NCBI GenBank assembly: GCA_024232355.1
Contig: JAAEPW010001128.1
Location: forward strand, 1 to 21,464
Length of the DNA stretch: 21,464 nt
Origin: Chloroflexota bacterium
GTDB lineage: Bacteria > Chloroflexota > Anaerolineae > B4-G1
Direction: 5' to 3'
A program made the translations under genes and the position numbers. Within the stretch, counting starts at the first letter, position 1, and every line of letters starts with the position of its first letter. The notes under the pieces were generated by a model. That model did not search any database. It was not told where the DNA came from and was given only the letters and a program-made list of their open reading frames with translations. Shown in pieces: positions 15,604-21,464 of the stretch.

Positions 15604-15606
15604 CTG

Positions 15607-15658
15607 GCCCCTGTGAAAACAGGGGCTTGAAAACGCACCTTCTACACCAGAAGGTGCG
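15607..15658 (+). repeat. two hairpins in the tRNA-Gly trailer
   Basis: Hairpin 1: GCCCCTG (15607-15613) with CAGGGGC (15620-15626), 6-nt loop. Hairpin 2: CGCACCTTCT (15634-15643) with AGAAGGTGCG (15649-15658), perfect 10-bp stem, 5-nt loop. Neither is followed by a T-run; both lie between the tRNA and the terminator at 15701. Confidence 0.6.
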
Positions 15659-15700
15659 TACATACTATAGTCAATCAGTACGGTGGAAATGGGCAAAAAG

Positions 15701-15744
15701 GCCGTCAACCTGACCAGAGGTTGGTGGCTCTTCTTTTTATTCTT
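15701..15744 (+). terminator. intrinsic terminator of the tRNA-Gly transcript
   Basis: GCCGTCAACCT (15701-15711) pairs with AGGTTGGTGGC (15718-15728), 11 bp including two G-T wobbles, followed by a T-rich tract TCTTCTTTTTATTCTTT. A classical Rho-independent terminator on the + strand. Confidence 0.8.
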
Positions 15745-15825
15745 TAGGCGGTCCTAGCCTCCGAAGCTCCAGCAATTCCTCAACGCTATCCTTGTAGATG
15801 CGAAGGTGACTGTTTTTTGCAACCG

Positions 15826-15967
15826 TGTTAGTGTCATCTGATTTTCGCCACTCCTGACGTACACTTGCCATTTACCCATATCTGGAGTTTTTCCGATGCG
15901 TTTCGCCCAGTATATGGGAGTGGAGCTTCTTGGCTAGGAAGGTGGTGAAAATCCCGTGACACTAACA
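15826..15967. repeat. 142-bp inverted-repeat element, MITE-like
   Basis: Terminal arms of 26 bp (15826-15851 and 15942-15967) match at 22 of 26 positions. The outer ends read TGTTAGTGTCA. An inner CCCATAT/ATATGGG pair (15875-15881 and 15911-15917) would extend the fold. No target duplication is visible and there is no ORF. It looks like a small non-autonomous element or a structured RNA. Confidence 0.55.
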
Positions 15968-16103
15968 ATATGTATCTTCCAAATCTGCCATACCAACGCT
16001 ATGATCAGACTGACCTGGATTACTCGCTGTATCGTCATTTTTTCCTCCCCGATGCTTTCGATTGACCTTGCTTCATTTTCTCTCTCCTGTCAATTATCCG
16101 CAT

Positions 16104-16122
16104 CGGGCAGGGTCACTGCCCG
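16104..16122 (-). terminator. hairpin directly after the histidine kinase stop
   Basis: CGGGCAG (16104-16110) and CTGCCCG (16116-16122) with a 5-nt loop begin immediately after the kinase stop codon (16125-16123 on the minus strand). There is no T-run, so termination is possible but not classical. Confidence 0.3.
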
Positions 16123-17577
16123 TCAGTGCGACTGCGGAACTCGCGGAAGAATCGTTCCAGCAGGTTGATTAGCGAGTTGTACGGTAATTAGCGTACCCTC
16201 TCCTGGGGCAGTGTGGATCTGAAAATCACCGCCCAACCGGGTGGCCCGCTCTTGCATTCCAACCAGTCCAAAGTGACTGTCTCGAGTGAAAAAATCTGGT
16301 TGTTGGGGAAGGGTAAACCCAACACCGTCGTCGGATATGGAAAGGATCAGTTTTTCCAAATCACATTGGATGCGGACTACAATGTTCCGGGCCTGAGCAT
16401 GCTGAAGGATATTATTCAGTGCCTCTTGGGCGATGCGATAAACGGCCAATTCTACCTCCGGGGCACATCGATGTACCGAGTCTCGCTTCTCCAATCGGAC
16501 CCGGGCACTAGTCCGCTCGGCAGTTTGCTGCACCAGCATCTCCAATGCAGGAAGAAAGCCCAAGTCGTCCAGGTAAATGGGCCGTAGTGCACCGATGATG
16601 CGACGAAGCTTTGCCACGGTCTCCAATTCAGCGCGACGGGTTTCCTCTAGCAACGCTTGCACACGCTCCAATTCTCCACGCTCCACGAGTCGTTGGGTCA
16701 TTTCTGCCCGATGCCCCAGAGCGATCAGGTCTTGCACCGGTCCATCGTGGAGTTCACGGGCTAGCCGGGTGCGCTCTGTTTCCTGTCCTTGCGTGACTGC
16801 GCCCAGATAGTCACGCATTCCTGTCTCGTAGCTGCGGATGCGCTTTACCATCTCTGCTAGTGCTTGATGCAAGTCTTGCACTTCCTGCACCCCGCCCACA
16901 GACTTGGAAATAGCGGAGAAATCTCCCCACGAGACCTGGCTCGCCGCTCCGGCCAGTTCTTGCAAAGGGCGGACGATGGTTCGCCAACCAAAGGTCAGGA
17001 TCAACAAAGAAAGAATGCCTGCACCAACGGCGACGATGGGGGCTAGGCTGGACAAACGCAGGATGGGGCCGATCAATTCTTCCACCGGCTCCTGAACCAG
17101 CACCACCCAATCGGTTCCTTGGACAGGAGCAAAGGTGACCAACGCCGGTTCTTCTTCCCCATTTGTCACAATGACTGACCCTCCCGAATCTGGAATAGGG
17201 TGCTGCCGGAGCACTTCCGCCACGCCAAGATCGTTTCTCAAATCAGCCCCTATTTGCTGTGGGGCGGGATGGGTCAATGCCTGTCCTTCCCCGTTTACGA
17301 TGATCAGCATAGCGATCTCGGGTTGGGCACCAATGAGCGGCTGCAACCAAGCTGACATCCCACTCCCATCCACTCCGATCATGCCGTGCCCCAGGCCATC
17401 CTCTACCATTCGGGCCGTCATCTGGACTAAGGCCAAGTCCCGCTCTGCCACGAAATCGCGCATCGTTCGTTGATGCGTATAGACGCCAGTAAAGGCCAGG
17501 GCAATAATAACAAATGTGATAGGCAGCACCGCCCATAGCAAGAGTTGAGCGTGCAAGCTGCGAATCCAGCGACGCAT
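16123..17577 (-). CDS. sensor histidine kinase (NarX/DegS type, HisKA_3)
   Basis: 484 residues from ATG 17577, which has GAGGAGG 6 nt upstream; a TTG 45 nt earlier would overlap the regulator gene and is less likely. Order: membrane helix at about 11-33, an extracytoplasmic sensor region of about 145 residues (dCache/PAS-like: AMLIIVNGEGQALTHP, TDWVVLVQEP), membrane helix at about 178-198, HAMP (RPLQELAGAASQVSWGDF), then the HisKA_3 dimerisation helix ETERTRLARELHDGPVQ with phospho-acceptor H277. The ATPase domain has N-box NNILQHA, G1 DDGVGF and G2 FGLVGMQERA. It phosphorylates the NarL-type regulator encoded 37 nt upstream. The ligand is unknown. Confidence 0.93.
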   Translation of the reverse strand: MRRWIRSLHAQLLLWAVLPITFVIIALAFTGVYTHQRTMRDFVAERDLALVQMTARMVEDGLGHGMIGVDGSGMSAWLQPLIGAQPEIAMLIIVNGEGQALTHPAPQQIGADLRNDLGVAEVLRQHPIPDSGGSVIVTNGEEEPALVTFAPVQGTDWVVLVQEPVEELIGPILRLSSLAPIVAVGAGILSLLILTFGWRTIVRPLQELAGAASQVSWGDFSAISKSVGGVQEVQDLHQALAEMVKRIRSYETGMRDYLGAVTQGQETERTRLARELHDGPVQDLIALGHRAEMTQRLVERGELERVQALLEETRRAELETVAKLRRIIGALRPIYLDDLGFLPALEMLVQQTAERTSARVRLEKRDSVHRCAPEVELAVYRIAQEALNNILQHAQARNIVVRIQCDLEKLILSISDDGVGFTLPQQPDFFTRDSHFGLVGMQERATRLGGDFQIHTAPGEGTLITVQLANQPAGTILPRVPQSH

Positions 17578-17614
17578 GCTGAACCTCCTCAGGAACGAGC
17601 GCAAAGGGCCATCC

Positions 17615-18271
17615 TTACTCAATCACGATCCAACCACGTCGCAGGGCCTCGGTGACCGCCTCGGTACGGCTGTTCACCTCCAGCTTGCCATAGATACTGG
17701 CCAGGTGGCCTTGGACGGTGCGGTGGCTAATGCCCAAATCATGCCCGATGGCCCGGTTGGTCAATCCTCGCGTGGCTAGGCGCAGGACATCCAGTTCCCG
17801 ACCGGTGAGGGTTTCCACTTGACCAGCAGCGCTCTCAGGGCGGCCACTGATTGCCTGTCGTACTACTTTGCTGGTGATTTCGGGGCTGAGAGCAGATTCT
17901 CCCCGGTGAACGGTATGCACAGCACGCACCAGTTCATCGCTGCTGGCAGTTTTAAGCACATAGCCATCGGCCCCGGCCTGAAGCAGGGCAAAGACGTATG
18001 GGGCATCGTCGTATGCGGAGAGAATCAAGATTCGCACCTGGGGGAAACGTTTCTTGATCTGTCTTGTTGCCTCTACACCTGTCACCTCGGGCATGCGGAT
18101 GTCGAGTACTGCTACGTCGGGCTGATGTTCCTCAACCAAGCGCAGCGCCTCCGCGCCATCATCCGCCTCGGCGATTACGGCAATGTTGCCAGACTCTTCC
18201 AGGAATTCGCGAATACCCTTGCGCACGACGGCGTGGTCGTCAGCCAGCAGCACCTGGATTTTATCACCCAT
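17615..18271 (-). CDS. NarL/LuxR-family response regulator
   Basis: 218 residues. Receiver domain 1-120 with acidic pair D11/D12, phospho-acceptor D57 in VAVLDIRMPEVTG, and K107 in YVLKTAS. A LuxR-type helix-turn-helix at about 153-214 (LTGRELDVLRLATRGLTNRAIGHDLGISHRTVQGHL) binds DNA. It pairs with the downstream kinase gene (37 nt away). An AGGAG precedes both a GTG at 18274 (5 nt) and the ATG at 18271 (8 nt); I use the ATG, but the difference is one codon. The MITE at 18386-18485 lies about 115 bp upstream and may have changed the promoter. Target genes are unknown. Confidence 0.94.
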   Translation of the reverse strand: MGDKIQVLLADDHAVVRKGIREFLEESGNIAVIAEADDGAEALRLVEEHQPDVAVLDIRMPEVTGVEATRQIKKRFPQVRILILSAYDDAPYVFALLQAGADGYVLKTASSDELVRAVHTVHRGESALSPEITSKVVRQAISGRPESAAGQVETLTGRELDVLRLATRGLTNRAIGHDLGISHRTVQGHLASIYGKLEVNSRTEAVTEALRRGWIVIE

Positions 18272-18377
18272 CACTCATTCTCCTAACCGAACACCTTGTT
18301 AGACTTTTCCAATCAAGTCCTCCCAAAATTCGAAGCGGAAAAGCTCAAGGAATTCCGTCATAATATACCTTTTCAAG

Positions 18378-18493
18378 GTGTCGTTGGCACTGGTTCAGTT
18401 GGGTGGGATTTTTAGAGAATAGCAAGGCTCTACGAGGTATGGAAACCTCGTCTACATCGTAATCCCATTCAACTGAACCAGTACCGTGTCGTT
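18378..18493. mobile_element. 100-bp MITE with 8-bp target duplication, IS6-like ends
   Basis: The element spans 18386-18485. Its terminal arms (25 bp, 18386-18410 and 18461-18485) match at 22 of 25 positions and begin GG(C/T)ACTGGTTCAGTTG. GTGTCGTT at 18378-18385 is repeated exactly at 18486-18493 (GTGTCGTTG if 9 bp), the expected target site duplication. An inner hairpin ACGAGGT/ACCTCGT lies at 18432-18451. There is no coding capacity. IS26-type elements of the IS6 family also start GGCACTG and make 8-bp duplications, so mobilisation by an IS6-like transposase is a reasonable inference. Confidence 0.82.
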
Positions 18494-18541
18494 GACTGCA
18501 TCACAAAATCCGTTTGGGAGGTTTATTTATCTGGAATTCCC

Positions 18542-19255
18542 TTATGCGGATTCCACCTGCCCGTCGCGAAGGCGTATCGTGCGTTTGGCAGATTCAGCCG
18601 TCTCCAGGCTGTGGGTTACCATAATGATTGTCTGACCACCGCGGTTCAGTTCTGCCAACAAGTGTAGCACACGAGCACCGGTCGCGCTATCTAGATTGCC
18701 GGTGGGCTCATCGAGTAACAACAGTGGAGGCCGGTTGACCAGTGCCCGAGCCACGGCTACTCGTGCCTGTTCACCACCGGAAAGCTGCGATGGTAACCGG
18801 TTCGCTTTTTCACCCAAGCCAACTTGTTCAAGCATATCCTGTGCCAAGCGTTGTTTTTCCTGCCGTGATTGCCGAGCTACGACCAATGGCAGTAATACGT
18901 TCTCTGCCGCAGTGAGGTAAGGGAGCAGGTGATATTGTTGAAAGACAAAACCTACGTATTCGTGCCGAAAGTCTGCTTGACGTTCTATCGGCAAGCGGTA
19001 AGGTTCGATGCCATCCACGGTCACCTTGCCCGACGTGGGAGGATTCATGCAACCCAGAACGGTCAACAGCGTGCTTTTGCCCGACCCGGAGGGGCCCATC
19101 AGTGCAACAAAATCCTCTTCGGCTATGCTCAGGTCTATCCCTCGCAAGGCTTTTACCGGCAATTTATCCGTGTTATACACCTTGGACACATCATCGAGTT
19201 CGATCATGGCAATCGCGTCGTTCGTATCAGCAGTCAAAAGGAGCCTCCATGTCAT
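18542..19255 (-). CDS. ABC transporter ATPase (MacB/LolD type)
   Basis: 237 residues if started at the ATG 7 nt after the permease gene. Motifs: Walker A GPSGSGKST at 54-62, Q-loop FVFQQYHLLPYLTAAEN, signature LSGGEQARVAVARAL from 158, Walker B LLLLDEPTGNLD ending at 189, H-loop MVTHS. The sequence follows the MacB/LolD/FtsE group, which drives mechanotransmission through FtsX-type permeases rather than substrate import. The start is uncertain: the conserved domain begins at the second ATG (19207, MIELDDVSKVY), but the only good Shine-Dalgarno-like GGAGG lies between them. It is the last gene of the DUF2318-FtsX-ATPase operon. Confidence 0.93.
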   Translation of the reverse strand: MTWRLLLTADTNDAIAMIELDDVSKVYNTDKLPVKALRGIDLSIAEEDFVALMGPSGSGKSTLLTVLGCMNPPTSGKVTVDGIEPYRLPIERQADFRHEYVGFVFQQYHLLPYLTAAENVLLPLVVARQSRQEKQRLAQDMLEQVGLGEKANRLPSQLSGGEQARVAVARALVNRPPLLLLDEPTGNLDSATGARVLHLLAELNRGGQTIIMVTHSLETAESAKRTIRLRDGQVESA

Positions 19256-19262
19256 AATGCCA

Positions 19263-20420
19263 CTATAGCGAGCGCAGCGCCGTAGTTGGGTCGAGACGGG
19301 ATGCGCGGATGGCAGGATAGAGGCTGGAAAGCAAACCTACGGCCATCGCGATGCTGGTGGCTCCGAGAGCTAATAGTGGGTTCCATCGAACCGGAGCGCT
19401 GACCTGTGCTACTCCGGGAGCGAGCAATGTGGCTGTTCCCATCCCGATCAACCACCCCAGAGCACCTCCTGTCAGGCTGACCAGCGCGGCTTCGATCAGA
19501 ATCACGCACACGATATGTATACGTCGAAACCCAACTGCGCGAAAGACGCCGATCTCTTGCTTTCGCTCGGTCACTGATCCCAACATTGTGGTCAACACGA
19601 CCAGTCCGCCGATGACCAACACGACACCGGACAGCATCCAGGCAAATCGGGTGATCTGTCCCACCGTTTCCATACGCAAGGTGACTGCCTGACGCAGTGC
19701 TGTTACCCGGGCCTGGGGTAATGCTTTTTGAATCTGACTCACCATGTCTTCGATTGGGCAGGCTGTACACAGTGCAGACACTTCGATCAGGCTGACAGCG
19801 TCAGGCAGATTGAGCGCCTGTTGGGCAGCTTGTAAATCAATGAACAGCATATCATCATCTTGTTGACCATTTTCGGCCAGTATTGCCGCGATTTCGAAAT
19901 CGCGCCCGCCTATTTGCACCCGCGCCCCCTGAGAAAGACCTAGCAACGATGCCACGCGCGCGCCAATGATGGCTTGATCATCCGTCTGGGGCGCTTTGCC
20001 GATCAAGTGCCACCATTGCTTGAGCCGCAGTTCCTCGTCAAAGTTTACGCCAGCGGCAAGCACTTGTTGTCCATTGATCTCGACCGCACTCAACAGCTTG
20101 GGTGCAACAATGCTGAGGTTGCGAGAGTTGGGGATAGTAAAGACGAGTTCTACGTCCTGGTTGGTCAGTTCGGCCACATCGTAAGCTGTAGAAGAGACGG
20201 TCAATCCACCATATGAAAGGGAGAGGGAATTGGAATGAGGCACAATCAAGATATTTGCTCCAAACTCGTCGAGCTTGGTTGCAATGTCATCCTTCATCGT
20301 TTGAGTGATGGCTTGCAAAGCCACCACTGTGGTCACACCAATGGTCAACCCCAATACCAGCAAAAATATCTTGCTCTTGCGACGGCGAATATTATTCCAG
20401 GCAATGTCAACCAGTCCCAT
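19263..20420 (-). CDS. FtsX/MacB-like ABC permease with extracytoplasmic CxxC
   Basis: 385 residues from ATG 20420, chosen for AGGAGG 5 nt upstream; an ATG seven codons earlier lacks this. Topology is the classic MacB/FtsX form: TM1 at about 18-38, a large extracytoplasmic domain of about 40-255, then three helices at about 258-282, 302-334 and 347-370. The extracytoplasmic domain contains SALCTACPIEDM with C218 and C221, a CxxC pair unusual for generic MacB permeases. The domain order and neighbours (DUF2318 protein before, ATPase after) resemble the iron-linked p19 operon organisation known from Campylobacter (from memory), suggesting a role in metal or redox handling at the membrane. Confidence 0.9.
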   Translation of the reverse strand: MGLVDIAWNNIRRRKSKIFLLVLGLTIGVTTVVALQAITQTMKDDIATKLDEFGANILIVPHSNSLSLSYGGLTVSSTAYDVAELTNQDVELVFTIPNSRNLSIVAPKLLSAVEINGQQVLAAGVNFDEELRLKQWWHLIGKAPQTDDQAIIGARVASLLGLSQGARVQIGGRDFEIAAILAENGQQDDDMLFIDLQAAQQALNLPDAVSLIEVSALCTACPIEDMVSQIQKALPQARVTALRQAVTLRMETVGQITRFAWMLSGVVLVIGGLVVLTTMLGSVTERKQEIGVFRAVGFRRIHIVCVILIEAALVSLTGGALGWLIGMGTATLLAPGVAQVSAPVRWNPLLALGATSIAMAVGLLSSLYPAIRASRLDPTTALRSL

Positions 20421-20446
20421 TAGTGCCTCCTGAGCAAACACATCTC

Positions 20447-21019
20447 TTACTCAAAGTAGTAGCTCCCGGAGAGGAAATCCTCCATCCGGATGACCAGTTC
20501 ATCGCCCACAATAGCTCGATCAAGAGGCGCAGGATTACATCCGCCCTTTACTTCGTTGATCAATACAGAGGGGAAACGCATCCCGCAGTTATTGCACACC
20601 ATCTCATCCCCATCCTGCCGATACCCTTTTCGTTCTCTGTAGCATACGTCACAGGCATCAAAGGCTGCTCGAACCACGCCATCACTGCTTTTGAGCACAA
20701 AATATTGGATCGAGACATCTTTTGCCTGATACGTGTAAAAGTGCGCATGACCATCATCAAAGGTAGCAAGAGGCAGTTTCACCGCACCATCATCTTGAGC
20801 AGCAAGACCGGCCGTGCTCGCATCTGTCGAGTTAACGATCGTTTGAGTCGTTTGAGCGTCCCCCCGTGACCATAACAAGGCAGCCATCACTACCAGGATC
20901 ACGACGCACGCACCGACGGGTATATACATTGGAAAAGATCGTCGCTGTTGAGCAGGTTTGACAAACCTATCTCTTTTTTGCTTGCGCACATCCTGATAAT
21001 TACGTTTATTTTTACTCAT
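20447..21019 (-). CDS. membrane-anchored DUF2318 protein (CxxC...CxxC)
   Basis: 190 residues from ATG 21019, which has AAAGGAG 5 nt upstream; a longer reading to 21214 crosses the promoter and is rejected. A Lys/Arg-rich cytoplasmic N-terminus is followed by one helix (about 31-50, MYIPVGACVVILVVMAALLW), then an extracytoplasmic domain. DUF2318 hallmarks are FDACDVCYRERKGY (C123, C126), MVCNNCGMRF (C142, C145) and GGCNPAPL (C161), with HAHFY (H91, H93). DUF2318 proteins occur with FTR1-type iron permeases and with FtsX/ATPase cassettes. Metal binding by the cysteines is likely but untested. First gene of the three-gene operon; 26 nt separate it from the permease gene. Confidence 0.9.
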   Translation of the reverse strand: MSKNKRNYQDVRKQKRDRFVKPAQQRRSFPMYIPVGACVVILVVMAALLWSRGDAQTTQTIVNSTDASTAGLAAQDDGAVKLPLATFDDGHAHFYTYQAKDVSIQYFVLKSSDGVVRAAFDACDVCYRERKGYRQDGDEMVCNNCGMRFPSVLINEVKGGCNPAPLDRAIVGDELVIRMEDFLSGSYYFE

Positions 21020-21113
21020 TCTTCTCCTTTCAAAAGTATTGATATTCAGGTTCACATCCCCAATTATAGCACCTTTGCAAAGCGAATTGGAGCGCAAAAT
21101 GACGTATCCAAAC

Positions 21114-21129
21114 CCCGCCATTTGGCGGG
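21114..21129. promoter_or_regulatory. palindrome CCCGCCA-TT-TGGCGGG in the DUF2318 leader
   Basis: A perfect 7-2-7 inverted repeat about 30-45 nt downstream of the predicted transcript start (near 21157) and upstream of the ATG at 21019. The two-base centre is too small for an ideal hairpin loop, which favours an operator for a dimeric repressor. No regulator is known. Confidence 0.4.
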
Positions 21130-21163
21130 TAAAGATCAAGCATTTGGTGTGGATTTCGATCAT

Positions 21164-21192
21164 ATTATACTCGTTCTTGTCCCTGCTAACAA
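21164..21192 (-). promoter_or_regulatory. promoter of the DUF2318-FtsX-ATPase operon
   Basis: On the minus strand TTGTTA (21192-21187) and TATAAT (21169-21164) are spaced by 17 bp. A second TATAAT at 21068-21063 lacks a good -35 but could give a shorter leader. Confidence 0.55.
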
Positions 21193-21303
21193 AAACTATC
21201 TTGTCGAGTCTCATAAAGCCGTATTACCCTGATTGACCAAATTCGTCAAACTCTTGGTCATCTAATTAGCACGGAAAAGCTGGCGGGTGTGACAAGAAGC
21301 CTA

Positions 21304-21464
21304 TTATGTGCCCAAAGAACACTTTTCTCGCAATGCCGCAAAAGTCACTTGGGGACGCTCCGAGTAAATTTTAGCGATATAGCCAACAGTGTGGGTGATG
21401 CCAGGATCAGTACACAAATCTTGAAAAAGTTGACGTTTTACCATTTTTGATCGTTTTTCTGACA
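21304..21464 (-). CDS. short unidentified ORF, open at the window edge
   Basis: The frame is open from the window edge to TAA at 21306-21304. An internal ATG at 21444 would give 46 residues (MVKRQLFQDLCTDPGITHTV onward, ending LREKCSLGT). The composition looks protein-like, but no family is recognised. No ribosome binding site is visible in the 20 bases before that ATG, so it may be the end of a longer gene. Confidence 0.35.
   Translation of the reverse strand, partial: SEKRSKMVKRQLFQDLCTDPGITHTVGYIAKIYSERPQVTFAALREKCSLGT

Larger units (their letters stand above)
15604..16122. other. gene-free region: tRNA trailer, terminator, inverted-repeat element
   Basis: About 520 bases. It contains two tight hairpins just after the tRNA (15607-15626 and 15634-15658), a strong terminator (15701-15744), an inverted-repeat element (15826-15967) and a hairpin beside the histidine kinase stop (16104-16122). 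I see no coding sequence with a ribosome binding site. Confidence 0.6.

Noticed and set aside
16123..17622. Histidine kinase start at TTG 17622
   Set aside because: The ATG at 17577 has GAGGAGG 6 nt upstream; the longer form would overlap the regulator gene with no matching ribosome binding site.
20447..21214. Longer 255-codon version of the DUF2318 gene
   Set aside because: The extra 65 codons cross the palindrome and likely promoter; the ATG at 21019 has AAAGGAG at the right distance and starts a normal membrane-anchor N-terminus.
1..21464. CRISPR array, prophage, rRNA or full insertion sequence
   Set aside because: I saw no regularly spaced direct repeats, phage structural genes, rRNA-like sequence or transposase ORF on either strand; only short non-coding inverted-repeat elements are present.

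Overview
The window looks like a chromosomal segment of a free-living, acyl-CoA-metabolising bacterium. I suspect a Chloroflexota (Anaerolineae-like) lineage from the gene mix: a fused ADP-forming acyl-CoA synthetase, a secreted PA14/golvesin protein, a DUF2318-linked ABC transporter and a NarL/DegS-type two-component pair. This placement is inference from memory of the families, not a search result. Shine-Dalgarno motifs (AAGGAGG-like) precede nearly every start and correct several of the longest-ORF starts. Promoters of the TTGACA/TATAAT type are visible, one of them perfect.

Layout. Bases 1-132 hold the end of an unidentified + strand gene. A long minus-strand block (8720 down to 551) is probably one seven-gene operon with a promoter at 8759-8787: ADP-forming acyl-CoA synthetase, alpha/beta hydrolase, unknown membrane protein, 5-oxoprolinase PxpA, fused PxpB-PxpC, and two tandem RlaP/COG3541-type nucleotidyltransferases. 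Several junctions are coupled (TGA/ATG overlap, TAG|ATG abutment). The intergenic region 8721-9337 carries a composite inverted-repeat element, a small palindrome, a promoter-like site and a frame-broken tiny membrane-protein ORF.

The plus-strand block 9338-15603 encodes a secreted PA14-PA14-golvesin protein. After a structured 627-base gap come a thiolase-superfamily protein lacking the nucleophilic cysteine, its DUF35 partner with a mostly lost zinc ribbon, an internally deleted isoaspartyl-peptidase remnant, an acyl-CoA dehydrogenase, a cyclic-nucleotide-binding protein, and tRNA-Gly(CCC) with a consensus promoter and a strong terminator.

The right part is on the minus strand. A sensor histidine kinase and NarL-type regulator (18271 down to 16123) lie next to an ABC system (21019 down to 18542) made of a DUF2318 membrane-anchored CxxC protein, an FtsX/MacB-like permease with its own extracytoplasmic CxxC, and an ATPase. 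The two operons are separated by a 100-bp MITE with 8-bp target duplications and IS6-like ends. Another inverted-repeat element lies at 15826-15967. The window ends in a short ORF that runs off the edge.

The most interesting items are the thiolase/DUF35 pair with altered active site and zinc ribbon, the paired RlaP-type nucleotidyltransferases in an oxoprolinase operon, the DUF2318-FtsX-ATPase cassette with matching CxxC motifs, and the three small inverted-repeat elements.
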